Shown: positions 48,242-59,900 of the stretch, piece by piece
How the letters are laid out: each line of letters opens with the position of its first letter
How positions within the stretch are numbered: the first letter of the stretch is position 1
NCBI RefSeq assembly: GCF_017916325.1
Contig: NC_090167.1
Coordinates: 228,501-292,500, forward strand
DNA length: 64,000 nt
Direction of reading: 5' to 3'
Source of the DNA: Leishmania martiniquensis
Taxonomy: Eukaryota; Euglenozoa; Kinetoplastea; Trypanosomatida; Trypanosomatidae
The notes under the pieces: model-generated
Told to the model about the DNA's origin: nothing
Databases searched by the model: none
What the model saw: only the letters and a program-made list of their open reading frames with translations
Made by a program: the position numbers and the translations under genes

Positions 48242-50262
48242 CGCCCGTGTGCGCGATGCCAAGCTGCGCTCAAGTGAACGTGTTCTTGTTCTTCTGCCCC
48301 CGTTTACCCTTCTCCCGCCGTGTGCGCACACTTACATATGATGGCCGTCTGATGCTCATCAGGCGTTGCCCCCGTCGCCACTCCTTACCCTTCGTCTTGT
48401 TCCGCTGAGCGCACTGACACGTCTACTGCGGGCAGCTGTATTGGATGAGGTGCACCTCTGCTCAGGAGTGTGTGCGTGTGCGCATGTGTGCCCTTCCTTG
48501 CACCTTTAAAAAACACACAAGAAGCCAGCGAACAAGCTGGTGGCCGCCGCGTCTTCTCGCCAGCGGGGGCCGCCGGTGGGCCGCGTGCGTACGACCCTCA
48601 ACACCATGTAACGCCGACTTCTGTACTATGACCGTTGGAATGCGTGCGTCATACGTGCCGTGCCTCATATTTTTTTTTTGCGTCGTCTCGGGCATTTGCA
48701 GGGGATCTCTTCCTCACTGCTCTCTGCCCCCCCTCCCCCGACTGCACTGCGCACTTTCATGCACAACGTGGTGGTGCTATGATGGAACACTGCGAACGCC
48801 CTCGCCCCTCTCCCCTCCACCGCCGCTGCTCCGATGCTGGCACCACACCTTCCATGTCCTCCTTTTTTTTCCCACACGTTCTCGTCCCACCCTGCCTCTC
48901 GCTTCTCTCCCTTTCCCGCGCTTCACTAGGAAAGACCCTCGCACTTTTTCTTTCCTGTGTGTGTGTGTGTGTGGCTCTTGTGCTCAATCAGCAGCACCAT
49001 TGCACTCTCCCTTGCTCTCGTTTATCGCCGTTTCGCACGTCTACACCACTCCTTTCTCTTCCTATCTAACGCTACCTGTTTACATGTGAGCAGGTGCCTG
49101 CCGAACTTCATCGAGTTGTAGCGAGTCCGCGTCCCGTCGCACGCGTACAAGCCACCCTACACAGAAACGTAACAGGTATCGGTGAAGGAACGGTGTCGCA
49201 GCTCTGAGCCTGAACGAGGACGCTCGCTTATACCCATACATAGCCACGCACAGGTGCACAGCCGGACACTCGAGAGCTACTTTGGCTTGTGTGCCATACG
49301 CCCTCTCTTTTTAACTTTGTTCACTTGGTGCTCTCATCAACAGAGAGGCTTACGGAACACCACCAATTCAAATACACGGGGCCTCACTCCCCATTGCCGT
49401 TCTACGAGGAGTGCGCTCGGTTCCATGAATGGCTACCGCCGTTGTCATTGAGGTTTAGTTTCTCTTCCCCTTTCCTCTTTAGCGGTGGCGACTGTTTATT
49501 ATTATTATTCCGGCCGCGCTCCTGTGGCGTATTCGCGCTCCCTTCCCTTCCCTTCTCTCTCTCTCGCACCTGTTGTGTGTGTATCGGCTCACTGCTACGG
49601 ACTCCTCTTTTTTTGCTTCGCTAGCACAATTCACAAGGTGTATTTCGAATCTCTCCCTCTCCATCCTTCGCCTGTTTCTGTACCACACCGCCTTCGGCCC
49701 ATCCTTTCCGTCTGTGCTTGTGCACGAAGGGGACATCTTCATAGACGCACGCGCACGGCGTCACTCTCACACGCGCAGTCGCACCCGATTCTTTTGTTTT
49801 TTTCGCTCGTGTTATGGCAGCGCGACGCCCGACAACGAAGGGGAGACAGAATACGTATACACGAGAGAAGCGAATCAGAAAGACAGACTGACCAAAGGTT
49901 CCCCCCCCTCCCACCCGCCGGCACACCCGTTGTGGCAGCGGTGGTAGTGTGGCGGAGCATTGGGCAGCTGCTCGCGTCACACGGAACGGTCGTTTCTCTC
50001 CTCCTGTTTTGTTTCACACGGGGACCAGGCGGTGCTTGCGCTGGCTGCCTTTTATATTTCACTGCTGTCGCCTCTGCACCTGCATTTTCCTTCCACCCCT
50101 CTCTTTATTGTGCGTGGGTGGGCGAGTGCACGTGGTGCGTCACAGGAAGGGTGACGCCTCACACCTCTTGCACAAGCGCTGGTGAAGCGTCAGGGCAACA
50201 ACGCGGAAGCAGCTTCCACTGCTTTCCACCGTTCCTTTTCTTCATCCTGTCGACCTCAACAG
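48242..50262. other. Intergenic region
   Basis: No supportable gene in 2 kb. T9 run (48670-48680), pyrimidine-rich DNA (48785-48930), GT tract (48959-48972), an ATT repeat (49497-49510), C/T-rich DNA (49540-49575) and pyrimidine runs up to the kinase start codon. Confidence 0.65.
50231..50262 (+). promoter_or_regulatory. Splice-acceptor-like tract abutting the kinase ATG
   Basis: A C/T-rich stretch (50231-50257) ends in CAACAG, with the AG at 50261-50262 directly before the ATG at 50263. If used, the spliced leader would be joined straight to the start codon; an acceptor further upstream is equally possible. Confidence 0.35.
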
Positions 50263-53200
50263 ATGAACAGCACGCTAGCAAACCTCCCGGCTACGCGGTG
50301 GGACCGCTTGGTGGCGGTTTTAGAGGAGAACGAGCCCGAAAGGGCCATCGAGGCCCCACACATCCTGGAGCGGGCGAAGAAACTGAACTTGTCGGACCTG
50401 GAGCTATTCCATCTGCTCCTCATGCGCTACCAGGATAAGAAGCCGGCGATTTTGATGGACGTGGTGAGCCTCTACGCCATGATGAGTACGTGGATGGGGT
50501 GGATCGTGCAGGTGCAGCGCTGCCTGAGCGCGAAGAAAGGCAAGATGGAGACCCGCAGCCCTTCCCGCAGCGTCGTTGCGGTGCCGATGCCGTTGCAGAC
50601 GCCCTTCGACTTGACCGACACTGGGCACGGGCTCCACTCTCGCTCCAGTAGCAACTACATGAACACTCCGGTTTCCTTAAATACGACGGGAAGCGCAGGG
50701 GGCTTCGGCAATGACAGCGGCAGCCGGCCGAACAGCGCCACCCGGGCTCCCCACAATAGCGTCTCGCCAAGCATGCGGGGGCCTCGCGGCAAATCGGGCC
50801 GTGGCAGCCGCTCAGCCAGCCTCCACTGGCGTTTCGACCTCGGGCCTGACTGGAGGTGGGACGGCTCACTCGATTTCCTGCGCAACGGCCGCGTACTGAG
50901 CTGCCTCGTGGAGGAGGCGCTGGATCACTGTGGCAAGCTGGAGGTGCTGCAAGACGACCACCGCGCTCACCCTGAGAAGCTGAACCCCTGTACCTATGAA
51001 ATTCTGTACCCGTCGCTGGCGGACATCGATCGTGTCCTAAAGGCCTCAGTCGGTGACGCTGCGAACCGCGGAGCTTGCGCGAACGGAACCTTCGACCCAC
51101 TAAACTACCTATCCAGCTTTGACTCGTCACGGCTAGGCTGCAGCCGACGCGGCAATGTGCCACCCTCGAAGGCGCTGAAGATGATCGAGGAGCAAGGCAA
51201 GAGCCTCGCGGAGGCTGAGCAGTGGGTACGGAAGCTGAACGGCATGTGCGAGCACTTTCTCGGCTGGGAAAAGGCGGCGCACAACAACTGCGCCTTCTTT
51301 GACCTCTGCAAACCTGACAACCTTGTTCGCCCGCTCAACTCAGACGACGCGCGTTTGCTGTACCGCATGCACTGGCTCGCTGTCGCCCTCTACCGCACTG
51401 TCAAGGACCCATCTATCATACCGGCCCCGCCGCGCATGAGCTTCATTGTGTGCCACGACGACCTTTCAGAGGTGTTGAGCAGATCCGAGGAGGACAACGA
51501 AGTTGGTCTTTTAGTTGCCACCCGGTGCAGCTGTCTCCCACTCAAAGCGCGTCTGAGCGTGACCATGCAGAACTTCAACACCATGCAGCTGTTCCACCCG
51601 GACATGAAGCACGGCCCCCGCGTCCTGCCGTGCACAATTGTCAAGGGCGAAGTATTTGCCTACTGTAAGAAGTACCATGCCTTCATTCCGCTTTGGTCGG
51701 TCTTCCAGTACTACATCCAGCGCCTCGACGGCATGACCTGGTGCTTCGAGATGAACCAAAAAGAGCGGGAGCAGGAGCGGCAGGTGCTGGCAACGAACGC
51801 TCCAGCGACTTGCATGGATCTCGGTGCTAGCGGCGACTTGACCATTAGCAGTAGCGGCGCAGCATTCGACCTCACCGTACGCCATTCTACCGTGCGACAC
51901 GACCGCCAGTGCAGGCCACCAGAGGCGCCCAGCAATAACCCGCAGATGCGAGGCACGGCCCCCCCTGACCTCTATGGGACACCCACTGACGACAAAGGGT
52001 CCGTCAAGCTGCTGCCACCACGCTTCATCAATCGCTCGGCGGCACAAACGGGCACTGGCGCCGAGACGGGGGTGGCGGTGTCAAAGGTGCGGCGCAACCG
52101 CATTGCCACCCTTTCTCCCCGCTCCACAGCGGCGCCCCAGTCATCCAGCTCGTCGCCGGCCACCACGCCAAGGGCTGATGGTACACCTACGAAACAGCTT
52201 GCTCTCCCGGCTGATGCTGCCGGCATCATGAACAAAGCCAACGGAACTTCAAACACTGCCAGAACTCCTACGACTGCCGACACCAGTGCATCGTCATTGG
52301 GCGCAGATGCGGACTTGAACGCGGTGAAGAACCTCATTTCAGACTTGTCACTGCAGAAACCAATCTCGCGGCAGGTCACGGCGCTGCGTGCTACGGGAGA
52401 GTCGGAGACGCAGTCGGCGAACATCGCGCCTGGGCTCCTCCTGGAGCCAACAAACGAAGGGCGTGACGAGTCGGCCGAGAACAGCGAACCTTTCTTGGGA
52501 GAGTCGGCGCCGGACATGTCCAGAAAAGGGAGTGAGGTTGCGCAGCGCGATTTCTTTGCGGGCACTTCCGCCAACGATGCGATGCTGATGTCTCCTTCCT
52601 GCACCATTTCCTGCTCCCCCAGCTCGCAGGCGATCGTGGCTCGGGCAGCACACTTTTACTGCGGTACCGATGCGCCGGACGAGGATGACGAGATGATCAC
52701 CGACGCGACGTTGACGATGAGAGGCAGCGAGAGCCACATGGTGATCCGGAACTTCACCGCTTCGGTGTTGCAGGAGTCGGAGAAGAGCGGCATCGCCATT
52801 TTCTCCCACCACTTTCGCGTAAGCAGTGGCCCAATTGGGAAGGGTGCTTTTGGGGCTGTGTACAAAGCGCTGAATCTCGATACGGGCCGAATCGTGGCGG
52901 TCAAGCAGTCGCGCTACTCGTACGATGAAAAGACCACCGACCTCAACTGGCGTGAGTTTCAGATGTGGTCGATGCTGCCGCCGCACGCGAACGTCATCAC
53001 CTTCTACGGTGCCTCACGGGAGGTGGATACGCATCAGCTGCTGCTCGTGATGGAGTACGCCAGTGGGGGCAGCATTGTGCAGTTGTACCGCAACTTTCGG
53101 CCCATTCCAGAGCCCCTCTTTTACAACCACGCGCTCGGCATGGCACGGGGTCTAAAGCACCTGCACGACCACAATGTCATTCACGGCGACGTGAAACCAG

Positions 53201-53673
53201 AGAATGTGCTGACGCGCTCAGATGGCAGCGTGGCCATTTCTGACTTTGGGTGCAGTCGCTTCTCCCTCGTTGGCAGCGACAGCGACAGCTCTTCGGTTGG
53301 CACCTGTAAGCGAGAGAGCAATTCCTTGCAGCTGTTCGGGACGGCTGCCTACATGGCGCCGGAGGTGATCTTAAATGAGCCGCACCTCAAGTCAGATGTG
53401 TGGGCCTACGCGTGTACACTGCTGCAGCTGTGGCTCGGGGAGGTGCCGTGGTCCGATGGTGAGCGGTGCTTTTCGGCGATGGACTCTGTTCCGCTCATGT
53501 TCTACATTGCAAACGAGGAAGTGGTACCCTTCTCCGCGGGTCAGTTGGAGAGGACGCCGCGGTGGCTGCAGCGCATTGCCCGGCGCGCGTTTGAGCGGGA
53601 GGTGGAGCAGCGCTGCAACATGGCAGAAATTATCAGCATCCTGACCGAGTACAGCCGAGCCTACTGTTCTTAG
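50263..53673 (+). CDS. Large protein kinase, STE11/MEKK-like, with kinetoplastid-type N-terminus
   Basis: A 1136-residue protein from the first ATG (50263; the frame opens at a GTG). The kinase domain is C-terminal, about 850-1130. It has the Gly loop GPIGKGAFGAVYK (856-868), Lys881 in IVAVK, a catalytic loop HGDVKPEN (974-981), DFG at 994-996 and APE at 1032-1034. The loop is HGD rather than HRD, so it is a non-RD kinase, but all catalytic residues are present. The sequence SSGPIGKGAFGAVYKALNLDTG and the C-lobe fit the STE group. Residues 1-510 hold no domain I know; 185-510 is conserved-looking, with many Cys/Trp. Residues 510-840 are Ser/Thr/Pro-rich and likely disordered and phosphorylated. 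A signalling MAPKKK-type role is inferred. Confidence 0.85.
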   Translation: MNSTLANLPATRWDRLVAVLEENEPERAIEAPHILERAKKLNLSDLELFHLLLMRYQDKKPAILMDVVSLYAMMSTWMGWIVQVQRCLSAKKGKMETRSPSRSVVAVPMPLQTPFDLTDTGHGLHSRSSSNYMNTPVSLNTTGSAGGFGNDSGSRPNSATRAPHNSVSPSMRGPRGKSGRGSRSASLHWRFDLGPDWRWDGSLDFLRNGRVLSCLVEEALDHCGKLEVLQDDHRAHPEKLNPCTYEILYPSLADIDRVLKASVGDAANRGACANGTFDPLNYLSSFDSSRLGCSRRGNVPPSKALKMIEEQGKSLAEAEQWVRKLNGMCEHFLGWEKAAHNNCAFFDLCKPDNLVRPLNSDDARLLYRMHWLAVALYRTVKDPSIIPAPPRMSFIVCHDDLSEVLSRSEEDNEVGLLVATRCSCLPLKARLSVTMQNFNTMQLFHPDMKHGPRVLPCTIVKGEVFAYCKKYHAFIPLWSVFQYYIQRLDGMTWCFEMNQKEREQERQVLATNAPATCMDLGASGDLTISSSGAAFDLTVRHSTVRHDRQCRPPEAPSNNPQMRGTAPPDLYGTPTDDKGSVKLLPPRFINRSAAQTGTGAETGVAVSKVRRNRIATLSPRSTAAPQSSSSSPATTPRADGTPTKQLALPADAAGIMNKANGTSNTARTPTTADTSASSLGADADLNAVKNLISDLSLQKPISRQVTALRATGESETQSANIAPGLLLEPTNEGRDESAENSEPFLGESAPDMSRKGSEVAQRDFFAGTSANDAMLMSPSCTISCSPSSQAIVARAAHFYCGTDAPDEDDEMITDATLTMRGSESHMVIRNFTASVLQESEKSGIAIFSHHFRVSSGPIGKGAFGAVYKALNLDTGRIVAVKQSRYSYDEKTTDLNWREFQMWSMLPPHANVITFYGASREVDTHQLLLVMEYASGGSIVQLYRNFRPIPEPLFYNHALGMARGLKHLHDHNVIHGDVKPENVLTRSDGSVAISDFGCSRFSLVGSDSDSSSVGTCKRESNSLQLFGTAAYMAPEVILNEPHLKSDVWAYACTLLQLWLGEVPWSDGERCFSAMDSVPLMFYIANEEVVPFSAGQLERTPRWLQRIARRAFEREVEQRCNMAEIISILTEYSRAYCS

Positions 53674-55262
53674 GAACTGCGGCAGGCTGCTGGCGGGTGT
53701 GCTCGTGCCTCTTGCCTCCTCTCTTCCTCTAATTGCTCCCTTTTAAGCTCGCTTTACATCTCTCGTGCAGGCTCTCGATTCTCTGTCATGGCACTGCCCA
53801 CTGTGTTGTCATTGGCGCTCATACCCCTGCCGCGTTTCCTTCTCCTCCCAGTGCGTGCCCTTTGTTCTCTTCCGTTTCTGGGGTTGGCGCCTTCTTCACG
53901 GACTTCCTATCTTTTTTTGATTTTGTACGCGCGACTCCCTCACTGTCTAGTCTTTCTCAATCGATTCGTTTCCCCTTTTATATGTGATTCCCCTCCCTAC
54001 ACTCGGTGCTCAACCAACCCGTTTCCCTTCTTACCCAAGCTCTCTCTTCACACCCCTTCTCCCTCTCCTGCATTCGATGAGGATGCGTATGGGTGACGGG
54101 GCGCGGGTGAGGGTGGGATTAGCGTATGAGCGAGTGTCTTTGGACTTGTGCGAAGGGTTACGTGTGCATGTCTTTGTGTGTATGTGTGTCTGTGCGTATA
54201 TATGGTGAGGCCTTTCCAATCTTCCTTGCCACTGCTCTCTCTCTCTGCCTCTGCCTTTGTCTCTGTCTCTGTCTCTCTGTGCTCGCCGGCTTCTCTTTCT
54301 CTTCTTCGCGTTGTTGTGTCTCCTTGTGTGAGGCGTATGGTGTGCTTTCCTCGCTGTCGAATCCCCAAACATCCCATCAGAGTGCTCTCCAAGTCTCAGG
54401 AAAGCGAACGTAATAGCAGTACCCCTCCCCCACCCCCTCTCCCTTCTCACAAACAGTCGCGGAGAAGGCTTCCCCTCTTGGGAGGAGGGTGGCTCGTTCC
54501 ATGGTACTTCCCAATCGCATTCTTGTTACCCGACTGCATCTCTGTCAGGAAGAGGGAGGGTGCCAACGTCAGCGAGGGCGTGTGCGCGGAAGGTGACACA
54601 TGTGAGTGTATCCGCCACGGTATCCTTTGCCGGGGCGGTTTGGAGTCGCAGGGGTGGAGAGCGAGTTGCTCAGCCGGCCTTGGTGTATATACCTCCCCGC
54701 GCGCAAGGGTGCACAAGGTGAACTCGTACAAGAATGCTGTGCAGGGTGAGGCATTCCGCTCTTGCGCGCAGATCTCCTCAATCGGCCCTAATTACACGCG
54801 CGCCCATCCACGCACAACCGTGATGAGGGTCGCATTTGCGCCTGTTCTTCTCTCTCTGATCATCCTTCGGCAGATTGTCTCCGCCGTTGCTTTTGGCGCG
54901 CGCGCTCTCCACGCCTCACTTTCCGCTGTCTATCGCTGCACGCGCTCGTCGAGGTATTTTAGTGCCCGCCTCCTCTTTTTCTCAGGATTGCCCGCTCCGC
55001 TCACTTTCACACATGCACATCCTCGCAAAGCCTGCGCTGTCACCTTACCCCTCTGGTCCTCTTTGCTATCCTCCCACCTTCTGTACTCTGCGGTTTCTCT
55101 TCTCGTTTGGCACTTTCTCTTTTGGTTGAATCGTCGTCGGCGTCACCATCGCTTCCGGCGCACATCGTTCCGCATCTCTCTTCGTCCTTTCCCTTCCCAC
55201 CCCTCTCCCTCCCTTCACTCTGGAAAGCAAGAGTGCGGCCTCGAAAACCAAGCCGGAGACCA
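53674..55262. other. Intergenic region
   Basis: No supportable gene. Pyrimidine-rich DNA (53705-54070), a TC/TGTCTC repeat (54235-54275), C-rich (54420-54445) and C/T-rich stretches (55170-55225) before the SPRY gene. A long open frame (about 54148-55362) is Ser/Leu/Pro-rich low-complexity translation and runs out of frame into the next gene. Confidence 0.65.
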
Positions 55263-55760
55263 ATGGGGCTTGACATCTTTGAAATCGACCCGACCACCCC
55301 TCACCCGGGCGTCACGATTGACGGAACAACTGCACAGCGCGAGACAAATGGCGGGTGGGTGACGCTGCGGTCGAAGAAACCGCTTTCAGCCACCAATCAT
55401 CAGTGGGCCGTCCGCATTCTTGATCAAGGCGAAGGGGCAGACGGGTCTGGCCTGATGATAGGTCTTCTTCCCCAGTTGAGCGCGCCGCTGGCAAGTGCGA
55501 CAGGCAGCAAGTATATTTCGGAGCTTGGAGGCTGGTGCCTCTCGCGGGCTGGGGACACCTATGGCGCATGGAAGTGCGATCGGTTCCCCTACTCTACGGA
55601 CTGCGTCGTCGAGTTCGACTGGGACGCCGCGACGGGCACATTGTGCATGGTGAGCGGTAACAAGAGGGGTACTGGTCATATCCCTGGTGTCAAACAGAGC
55701 GACCTGCTGTTCCCGGCCATATCCATGTACTACTTGAACCAGAAGGTGTCGTTTGTGTAG
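55263..55760 (+). CDS. Small SPRY/B30.2-like domain protein
   Basis: A 165-residue protein; the frame is open upstream but the first ATG is at 55263. Almost all of it is one SPRY-like beta-sandwich. VTIDGTTAQR and GGWVTLRSKKPLS lead in, then HQWAVRILDQG (about 43-53), SGLMIGLLPQ (about 58-67), GWCLSRAGDTYGAWKCDRF (about 82-100), CVVEFDWDAATGTLCMVSG (about 106-124) and LLFPAISMYYLNQKVSFV at the end. These are the expected SPRY strand motifs (GLxxG, W..SR.G, EFDxxxGTL, FPAxS). SPRY domains bind protein partners; there is no RING, B-box or other domain. It may be a scaffold or adaptor; partner unknown. Confidence 0.78.
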   Translation: MGLDIFEIDPTTPHPGVTIDGTTAQRETNGGWVTLRSKKPLSATNHQWAVRILDQGEGADGSGLMIGLLPQLSAPLASATGSKYISELGGWCLSRAGDTYGAWKCDRFPYSTDCVVEFDWDAATGTLCMVSGNKRGTGHIPGVKQSDLLFPAISMYYLNQKVSFV

Positions 55761-56976
55761 AGGTATTTTTGGGGGGCTTGGCGTTTCATAAACGGCACTT
55801 CCACCCTCTCCTGCTCTTCCTTCTTCCGCTGAAGCTCTTGCGGGAATCCCGGCGGCTGCTTCTGCTGGTGCTGCTTTTCCTCTCCGATTTTGTTCTCACT
55901 GACGACTTGGTCGCTCGCAGCGCTGTGGGGGCGCTGCCCCGCTTCTCGCTCGCAGCTCGATGTGTCTTCTCCCTCACTTATCGGCGCCTGCCTGTGTGCG
56001 TGCGTGTGTATATGCGCTCGTGTGCTGTGGACCTCCCCTCTCTCCTACCTCCTCTGGGCAGGACCGCATGGTGAAGGGGATCCGACTTCGGCTTGTCTGT
56101 TCTCGAGAAGGCAAAACAGGGGCAGCTAAACGGCACGTTGGGGTATCGTCCAACGGCCGTGTGCGCCTCGTCCGCGGTCGAAACCGTTAAACCGCCCACC
56201 GCGGCGCTTGAAATGTGCTCGCGCGGCATCTCTTTTTTTTTCTCTCTGGGGATGCTCGCTTGCCGCCTGCTGCGACGTTGCACGATGCACTCGCTGCGCG
56301 CTCATGAGAGAGAGTGTGCGACTGCGCGCGAGGTGACCTTATGCAGATGGCGGGGCTCTGCGAGGGTGGGGCCATGGACACACCGTCATCTCTCCATCTG
56401 CAGCACAGGACTTGGCTGAGGTGTCCTGCCGCATCAATCCAGCGGAGCGGACTGCCGTGGACGACCCTCCATCGTCTTCTCGGATACCATGATCTGAGGG
56501 TGGGGGTGGGTGGGCTGTGGCCTTGCCTGGACGTAGGGGGCCGGGGAACGGGGAAGCAGGCTGTGCACCTTGTCCAGTGCTTGCCGGTGCTGGCTGCGCT
56601 CTTCCAGGCGCCGGCGCCGGAGAACGCACAGCACCTCTTCTTCTCCCCTCCCCTTCCCTCAGCGCAGGCTCGCTCGAGTGTACCTACACACCCGCAACCC
56701 CCTGAAAAGGCGGGCAAGGGCACGAAGAGGCTGTCAAACGTGGGAGGCGACGGAGTCAGAAGCAAGGCTGCTAACGGCTCGCCAAGCTTCAACTCCTTTC
56801 TCCCTCCCCCTGTCCTTATCGCGTTGCCGCCGCACTGCGGTTAGCGGTTCGGCACCGCCATCGGCCTTCAGCCCTGAGGCCGGCGCGGCCGACACGCGTC
56901 TCGCCTTTTCCCTCGCCCCTTCCACCCACTCCCGCTCGGCCCCCTTTTTTCGTTTCTGGACCCTTTCCATTCTCAT
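55761..56976. other. Intergenic region with GC-rich hairpin block
   Basis: No supportable gene. T-rich (56232-56241) and pyrimidine-rich parts flank a GC-rich block (56342-56640, annotated separately). A C/T-rich tract (56895-56960, with T6 at 56945-56950) precedes the next ATG. Confidence 0.6.
56342..56640. mobile_element. Possible SIDER-like relic / structured element
   Basis: GC-rich non-coding block that differs from the flanking spacer. It has a perfect 9-bp inverted repeat TGCAGATGG/CCATCTGCA (56342-56350 and 56394-56402) and the 12-bp palindrome GGCGCCGGCGCC (56607-56618), plus G-rich runs (56499-56512, 56537-56553). It is similar in style to the blocks at 23435 and 28284, but sequence homology between them is not evident by eye. 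Ends are approximate. Confidence 0.3.
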
Positions 56977-59900
56977 ATGCTTTTGTGGAGGGTGTGGGAG
57001 GAAGATATGCCGTCAGTGCAAGCCGGCATTCAGGGAGGGAAGCTGTGGGGTAGCTATTGCGATTCCGCGGGGCGGCTGGTCTGCCAGCATACGCTTCATC
57101 AATTCGCCCAATTAGCGTACCTGCTGCGAGATCCGCTCCAGTTTCCGGTGGTGATGGTGACAGGGAGCTCTTTCAGCGCCTGCTCAACTCTGTACCGCGC
57201 TCTCCCCAGTGCTGCTTACATGGCATACGTGAGTGAGGCAACGATCGACCAACGAACCGCGTTCAGCCCTGCCGCTTCCGCAGATTTGCCGCGCCCGTCT
57301 TCGGTGCGTTTGGTCCCACACACCTCAGCGCTCCTGGGCCCTGAGGTGTGCGAAAAGATCAAATCCTACGTGAACGTTGTTGGGGCCGCTACAGAATCGG
57401 TCGGTGCGGCGGTCGCCAAGCCTTCGCTGGATGCGGAAAAGGGAGCTGACGCCTTTCTCGTTGAGACGAAGAGCGTCCTGCTCAGTGCGGAGTATGAGGA
57501 AGAGCTGCGACAAAGCACCAGTTCCGCCTTTACGGAGCAGTTTCTCTCGAGGATCGAGGAGGGCTGGCGCCCACGATCGACACAGGTGCCTCACGAAGCA
57601 GCAACAACAGTGCAGCCCGCCAGAAGGCCCGATGCGCCGTTGCTGCCCTATGGGGTCGCGCATGACGGTAGGCTTCACGGCGGCGGCTGTGGTTCCAGCA
57701 TATCCCCTCGCGACATGCGGCAGAAGGCGTGGGCGTATGACATTCATTGGGTGGTACCATGCTGGCATACCGGCTCTACGGCGGATCTTCAAAAGGCGAT
57801 AGATTCGTGGCGCAGCGTGCTGAGTCCCTCGCGCTCCCGCGAAGTCGCGTCTCTCTTAGTGTTCATCAACGACGACGTGGTGGTGAATGCTAGCATCTTT
57901 GGAAGCTGGGCAAGTGGCACATCGCGTGCGGGACAGCTTCTGTCACAGGATTCGACGACACGCAAAGGCCTTTGCTGTGCCTCGCCTTCGTCGCAGGGCT
58001 GCAGGGCGTGCGCCGCCCTTTGGCGTCCTCTCGCCCTCGGCTCGCAGCTGTGGGCTGCCCTGAGCTCTCTGCGCGCGGAAGGGAATGCCTTTGCCGAGGC
58101 CTCCTCCGCATGCGCGTCATCGGTCGAACGGACGGACACAGAGACACCTGCTCGAAGGACAGACGCGCAGAGGGGTGCCGCCGCCAATCCACCACCGCCA
58201 GCCGTGCCGGTGAAGGTTCCCGTTCTGCATTGTTGGAACTCACGGAACCTCCAAGGGGAGGGAAGGAGCGCTGACGAGTCTATTTGCTCGACGACTCGAG
58301 CTGTGAATCAGCTGATGTCTGCGGTGAACATAAATCACGCGCGGCGCCGGCAATACAAGCTGCCCAGGCCCAGCTGCCTTCGAAGTGTTCCAGGTCCGAT
58401 GCGCAAGTGGCAGTGGCTGCTGCAGCAGAACGGTTCTCCTTATCCAGTGCCACCGTCTGGAGCGAAGGTAGGTGGCGCGCTGCCATACATGCTGGTGGGT
58501 GATTCAGAGGAGGGGCGCCGGGAGCGCCGACGGGCAGTGCGGCGCAACGCGGTGGATGCGGAAACCTTGCAGCGCCTTAAGTCCGGGGCCCTTTCGGCAG
58601 CCCTCTCCCCAGCGGGAGGTACCCCGACGAGCGCGCCGCTCCCGAGCCCGCGGTACTTCACTACCCTTGTGTCCGATGCCGGGCCGCTGCTCACAAGTGA
58701 TGGGTGCCTGACGGACCTTTTTGTCATGGAATTTCAGCCAGCGCTGCAAGCAGCGGAGATGACTTCGCATCACTGGGGCTGCATGGAAAGGGGCATTTAT
58801 CTGGAAAAGGGGGTTCCATCGCAGAGCCGCTGTCGCGCCCGGCTGGAGCTTACCGCTGCCGCCGCTCAGTTCACGGCAGCAGCCATCCCCTCTGTTTCCC
58901 TCACTCACAACTTTTTGGGGTGTGCCACGCGGTTTCTCTGCAGCTGCGGCCGCGGCCGTAGTGTTCTGGCGTGGCCCCTTACCGACCCAGCGGAGGGCAG
59001 TCATTGCCTTCGGGTCGCCTTCACCTTGAGCTATGAAATCCACGCCGACCCTCGTTTTTTGTTGCAGTGCCTGCACAAGGTGGCACGGAGAGCTGACGGG
59101 GGACAGCCGCAGATGCGCCGCCCCGCATTCGGTGATGGCTCGGCGTCTTGCACGGCTGCTGTCGCTGCCAGACGTGTGCATTCTGAGGCCTCGCTCATTG
59201 TGGAGACAATGAGAGAGGTGATCGACTACATACTCAGAAACATGCGGAGCCTCGGCTGGGTTTTGGTGTGGCAGGAGGATCATCATCGCTGGCCAACCGC
59301 GGTGGCACCGCCGCATATGCACCCCGGCACGAGCACTTTACCCCCTCCTTCGCTGCGCGGGTCTTACTGCCCGGGGGTTAAGGCGCGCGTTGCCGCCTCG
59401 CTGGAGAAGTGGCGCCATGAGCAGCTTCGTCTCCACAGAAAGCGGTATGACGCTGACGTGCCCGTTGGCACGTTGAGCGCCTCCTTCTCCAACGAAACGG
59501 TAGAGCCACCGAGGACGGCGGGGCAAGATGCGGCGGGAGCATCGCTGTACACCAGTCTCGACGTGTGGCAGGCCGCTCTCATTCCGGAGGACGCCGGCGT
59601 TTACCTGTGGGAGGGGCAAACGGTGTTTCTCGATGACGGCCGTCAGGGTGTCATCGTCGAGTTTCGGCCACCGCCGGCGGAGCTCTTCACGTCAGCCGAG
59701 CAGCACACGACAGCAGCGAAGCGCATGTACTGGCACAAGTGCCAGCGACGGTACTCCGACTTTATTCGCTTTTATCGCTGGCGACAGGATTGCTGCGCAG
59801 CGGTGCACCGGCGGCGTGTCGCGGCTGCCTTCACTGGCCTTCCGCATTACGTAAGGCAACGGGAGATGACGAACTTCCCTGTGGTCGAGCTGCTGCATTT

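Noticed and set aside
49485..50438. 317-codon open frame overlapping the kinase start
   Set aside because: No ATG start near its beginning, Ser/Cys/His/Phe-rich, and it overlaps the kinase gene in another frame.
54148..55362. 404-codon open frame upstream of the SPRY gene
   Set aside because: Leu/Ser/Pro/Arg-rich translation of pyrimidine repeats with no domain; it overlaps the SPRY gene out of frame.
58504..59322. 272-codon open frame on the - strand
   Set aside because: Antisense to the PIF1-like gene; His/Arg/Gly-rich, no family.
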